A stretch of 64,000 nt of DNA, from the NCBI RefSeq assembly GCF_030272615.1, contig NC_081415.1:623409740-623473739 (forward strand). The letters run 5' to 3'. Both the position numbers and the translations under genes were made by a program. Positions 60,329 to 64,000 of this stretch are shown piece after piece; position 1 is the stretch's first letter; every line of letters begins with the position of its first letter. Below the pieces are notes generated by a model that saw nothing but the letters and a program-made list of their open reading frames with translations, was not told where the DNA came from and did no database searches. The DNA comes from Cryptomeria japonica. Taxonomy: Eukaryota > Streptophyta > Pinopsida > Cupressales > Cupressaceae.

Positions 60329-60690
60329 GGATTGGTATAGAGGCTTACCTATAAATAGTATCAGTTCTTGGGAAGAGCTTAAAAACTGCTTCCAAGAGCA
60401 ATATAGTGATAAAACAAATGTTAGTTTTATGCTAAATGAATTCAACAACATCAAGAAGTGTGATAATGAAGCTGTCACGGACTTCAATGCAAGGCTTCAG
60501 AAGGCAATACATAGGCTCTCCCAAATAATCAGGTTAGATGAGAATGTGTGTTTACTTACTTATTACAATGCTTTTGACCCTAAAATGGCCTATATCCTTA
60601 GGGATAAAAACCCACATAGTTTAAGAGATTCTTTTAGAATTGCTATAAATGTAGAAAGTAATAGGAAAGCAATAGGAAACCCACATAGTT
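60321..60690 (+). pseudogene. Gypsy gag fragment (+ strand) joined to truncated LTR
   Basis: An open frame at 60321-60698 contains the gag segment from RDWYRGLPINSISSWEEL through NARLQKAIHRLSQIIRLDEN to INVESNRKA. It is similar to G1 51670-52030, with fewer stops than the G1 copy. Gag homology ends at about 60670. The following 30 bp repeat nearby gag sequence (AACCCACATAGTT at 60609-60621 and 60678-60690) before copia-1 begins. Confidence 0.85.
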
Positions 60691-60703
60691 CATGGTAAGG
60701 ATT

Positions 60704-61138
60704 TTATATGCAATTTGTCATTAAGCATCATCTTATGACTCTAATAGTCACTCCGGGATAAAGTTTTGTGATCATTTCCCACATTTCCTTGGTGGTGTCT
60801 TTCTTAGATAGATGAGGAATTAAATTATCTCTTACCCCATCAAGGATAATCCTCTGAGTCTTGGCCTCCTTGACTTCATGCTAATCTAGGGCCATAGGAT
60901 TACTTGTGGGTGGATTTACTTTTATACTAGCATAGATCAATAACATGTTCTCCTTGAGAATGGATGTAATCTGAGTTCCTTCCACTATACGAAGTTAGAT
61001 GCACACTCAAGCCTATCCTCATAGTGAACACTAGTTTCCATAGTCACAAAAGAAACCATATATTGAATTCTAATTTTTATCTTGAAATATACATATAAAA
61101 TCTTGGCTTCGTATTTAGAGTTTAGAGCTCAGATACTA
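60704..61138 (-). pseudogene. Copia-1-family 5' internal region (gag start, primer site)
   Basis: It begins with the 96-bp block shared with 32783-32878 and continues as decayed copia gag on the minus strand. A degenerate primer site lies at 61125-61138 (TAGTATCTGAGCTC on the minus strand, compare TGGTATCAGAGC), just before the LTR at 61139. It is probably the 5' part of copia-1, displaced 28 kb by the gypsy nest, or a second copy of the family. Confidence 0.65.
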
Positions 61139-61500
61139 TGTTAATTTATATAAACCTACTTATAGATTAACTACTCAACAAATATCATAGAAAAGAAATA
61201 AGAATAATGTTTACCTATAGCTAATTTGTAGCAATTAATACATTGGGTTAATTAATAGAATGAACAATAAAAGAAAATTCACACAAAACTAAATAGATAA
61301 ACAAAACAACATAGATAACAGTGTTATACCCAAGAAACCCCATTGTGGGGAAACATCTACAAATGTTGAATCTTCTATTAAGCCTTAAGAGAAAAAATTC
61401 CTTCAAGACAATCCTAGTTGCTAAAACGATATTAGATATATAGCTCTCTTAATGAAACATCAATCATACAAGACAAGATAAAATTTCCTCACACAACATG
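61139..61500 (-). mobile_element. Copia-1-family 5' LTR, truncated
   Basis: This is the counterpart of 28606-29195: both begin on the + strand TGTTAATTT and share CAATTAATACATTGGGTTAATTA-type sequence (61228 against 28680) and ATGAAACATCAATCAT. Divergence is considerable. At 61500 it is cut by copia-3. Confidence 0.75.
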
Positions 61501-62911
61501 TGATGGTATGATGAAAGAATAAGTATCCGGTAGAATACTGAGTGGGGGGTGGGGGTGAATTAGTATATTAAAAAACTCATACAAAGTTCCCAAACTCAAA
61601 TACAATCACACAAAGTAAACATATCTTAGTCAAGATCAATATTCATAAGAATACTTGACATCAACCAGATTAACTGTAATGACAACTTAAGAGTAAACAA
61701 CTTTAATCTTGTAAACATCAACAATGCTTAATCATAACTCAACATATTCATCTCTCAATGCTTCTAGTTATCATGCCTTATCAGAAGTTAACCGAATCAA
61801 CAAATAAGATCATAACCACAAAAATGTTCACCACTTGACACAAATGTATATACATGGAAAACCCAAATAGGTAAAAATCATAGTTAGATGAGACTCACAA
61901 GGATAGCTATCTAAACTCTTCTGAAGTTTTCCCTATTAGGAGCCAACCCTATTAAAGCTTTACAATAAGTCCTATTAAGAACTAATTCTGGTTAGGAATC
62001 ACCCGGTTAAGGGATTTACAAGTATGCCTTGATAAAAAGCACAATACCCTGTTAGGAGTAACCTCACTGGAGGATTTAAGAATCCAAGGTAATGGACCAC
62101 CTTGTTAGAGGATTTAATGAGTAACCAATCTTGTTAGAGCTTACCCAGATAAGGGAATTCACTTTTGCTATAATTGTTAGAAAACAACAGCTTTTCTTGA
62201 TCAGATCCTTCTAAGCTTCAATCTTCCTTCACTCAGACTGCAGATCCATTCACTAGTTAGGCAACAACACACTTAACAGGTTTCTATCAATCTTGCCAAC
62301 AACCTTTACAAACAACTTCATCTACCTTAAATACAAATCAATTAGGTCGGCAACATAACAAAACCTAATTCTCATCATCAAGATTACAAACAAGTCGGTA
62401 CAATCTTGACCATTATAAATCATGATAATCTCTTCACATTCTTCAAGAAAATTCCAACCTCTCCATGATTACCGTGTCATCGAACTTTTTAACTCATCAC
62501 ACATTGTGTATTAGATGCAATCCACTTTTCTCCTTCCCTAGACAAAAACAAACGTGCCAAAACAATTTGAACTTATCCTCATACAATGATCACACGTGTC
62601 TCCATCATTACCACTCATCAGTTAATAAACCAACAAAATTGATTGGTTAGGGTTTAACAACTGATAGGGTTTACTGGTTACATTACATAGAAAGGTTAAC
62701 CCTTTATAGCAGTTTATTGGTTCAGCTTACAAACTTTACATACCGGCTTACAACATCTTCCATAAAGCTTTTCTTTATGGTTACTGACCAATATCAAAAA
62801 CAACAATATCAACAATAACATGAATACCATTACTAGTTATATTAACATCAATGATAACATATCATTAATGCAATCTCTATGCAAAATGCCAACAAACTTA
62901 AAATGCCAACA
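61501..62911 (-). repeat. Copia-3 3' LTR (about 1,411 bp)
   Basis: On the minus strand it starts TGTTGGCATTTTAAG (62911) and ends ...CATACCATCA (61501). The first 15 or so bases are duplicated (a second TGTTGGCATTTTGC at about 62894). The G-run motif GAATACTGAGTGGGGGGTG is at 61533. It shows the same overall plan as copia-2's LTR, including the CCxxTTAAxGG-type units at 61980-62160. Confidence 0.8.
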
Positions 62912-62923
62912 ATGTTCCTCTTT
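62912..62923 (-). promoter_or_regulatory. Copia-3 polypurine tract
   Basis: AAAGAGGAACAT on the minus strand lies immediately before the 3' LTR. It is somewhat decayed compared with copia-2's tract. Confidence 0.65.
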
Positions 62924-63239
62924 GGCATTGATGGCAATACAAATATCAATGCCAATGATTACTGTTGAGATTGGTGAATAGGAATCCTAGTTTACATTAC
63001 CAAGTAATCACCTTGCTTTGACTATCTTCACCCTACCACTGGTTCACCTAATCAGACAAATAATTCTTGTCCCCCTTTGACAGTAATGCCAAAGTGAGTA
63101 AAAAAAAATGGAATTCTACTCTCATTGTGCATCAACATCATTCTACAACTTGATGCTCCCCCTATGGAATATATCCACTTCTTCAGCAATCCATGTAAAA
63201 TTATGCAAGTGGTTCAGGGACTGATGTAATCAACATCTC

Positions 63240-64000
63240 TCAACTAACTTCATGAAGAGGAACAACCCCCAATTGACTTCTAAGATACTCAAAAGTGGTC
63301 TTTGGCAAAGGTTTGGTAAAGATATCTGCAAGTTGCTCCTTGGTAGAACCATTCTCCAAGATAACATCTTTACTTTGAAATTTTTCCCTCAAGAAGTGAT
63401 ATTTCAATTCAATGTTCTTAGTCCTTCCATGCAAAACTGGATTTTTTTAAATTTTTATTGCACTTGTATTATCACACAAAATCTTTATTGGTTCTAAGGT
63501 TTCCATCTTTAAACCTTCCAAAATATGCCTCATCCACATAGCTTGTGTGCAATTTACATAAGCTTCTACATACTCAGCTTCAGCAGTAGATTGTGAAGTA
63601 CAACTCTTCTTTTTACTACTCCATGAAACTAGCCTTCCTCCTAGAAAGCATGCTCCACCAGTAGTACTCTTTTGGTCTTAAATATTTCCTACCCAATCAA
63701 CATCTGTGTATGCTTTCAAATCAAAATTTCCACCATATGGACACCATAACCCATAGTCAACAGTATCTTTCAGATATCTAAAAATTCTCTAGGTTGCCAT
63801 CAAATGTGCCTCCTTTAGATTCTTTTGAAATCTATCAACAATACCAGTTGCATGGGCAATATCTAGTTGAATGTGAACAACATAGTGTAATTTGCCAATC
63901 ATTGACCTGTATTCCTGTTCATCTACAGACTTAGATGCATCTTCCTTTGACAATTTACAACCTATAACCATTGGGGTTCCAGCTGGTTTACAATCACTCA
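63240..64000 (-). pseudogene. Copia-3 pol 3' end (RT end and RNase H), runs off the window
   Basis: The minus-strand frames 63971-63789 and 63434-63240 are in the same phase. They give the RT-RNase H connection ([37 protein letters not shown]), then RNase H pieces near 63620-63560 and the C-terminus (RTKNIELKYHFLREKF, EQLADIFTKPLP, LGVVPLHEVS). The sequence is close to copia-2 at 38731-39480, so the two belong to one family or sister families. Stops (e.g. near 63789) interrupt it. The remainder and the 5' LTR lie beyond 64000. Confidence 0.85.

Noticed and set aside
1-64000. tRNA, rRNA or organelle-derived DNA
   Set aside because: No cloverleaf with intact A/B boxes, rRNA core motif or recognisable plastid or mitochondrial gene was seen.

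Overview
This is a stretch of a large, repeat-bloated plant nuclear genome. It is AT-rich, has almost no host genes, and is packed with old nested LTR retrotransposons and LINE debris. The element types (copia LTRs of about 1.4 kb, a Tat-like gypsy element with two RNase H domains, heavy CAG-to-TAG decay) and the very low gene density would fit a gymnosperm such as a conifer. That placement is inference, and no species can be named from the sequence.

Left part (1-28605). The only intact host gene I can support is a small RING-H2 E3 ubiquitin ligase of the BRH1/XERICO type (CDS 19867-20313, + strand) with a TATA box and a poly(A) signal. It lies in a segment present three times in direct orientation: copy A (about 3815-6880, flank and promoter-proximal sequence only), copy B (about 12441-20560, intact gene) and copy C (about 26300-28605, truncated pseudogene). 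LINE insertions interrupt and separate these copies: a 94-bp LINE stub with a perfect target duplication in A, a minus-strand LINE remnant at 7.4-9.0 kb, a LINE-like unit at 9.4-11.1 kb, a chimeric LINE inside B (12861-16976), and a minus-strand LINE ORF1 remnant at about 25.1-26.3 kb. The first 2.9 kb hold a badly decayed + strand reading frame of unknown function with a Pro/Thr-rich centre.

Right part (28606-64000) is a retrotransposon nest downstream of copy C. An old copia element (copia-1, minus strand) begins at 28606. Its gag is cut at 32878, and matching 5' sequence (gag start, primer site, 5' LTR) reappears at 60704-61500. Between these lie two copies of one Ty3/gypsy, Tat-like element in opposite orientation: G1 (minus, 32879-52140) and a partial G2 (plus, 52176-60690). 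They form a large imperfect inverted repeat. A complete copia element (copia-2, 37034-44264, minus) sits inside G1 with a 5-bp target duplication, a probable solo LTR (57284-58063) sits inside G2, and a third copia (copia-3, 61501 to beyond the window end) has cut copia-1's 5' LTR.

The most interesting object is the gypsy family. Its polyprotein has an extra plant/archaeal-type RNase H with all four catalytic acidic residues upstream of the RT, in one 1,200-codon frame, while the ordinary gypsy RNase H after the RT has lost its first catalytic Asp. Downstream of the integrase is a spacer of repeated hairpin units, then a sense-strand reading frame of about 1,180 codons ('ORF-X') that I do not recognise. 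G1 and G2 complement each other's stop codons in ORF-X, so it was once protein coding. A shared TAG just after its first ATG and a conserved GTAAGT donor-like site upstream hint at spliced expression.
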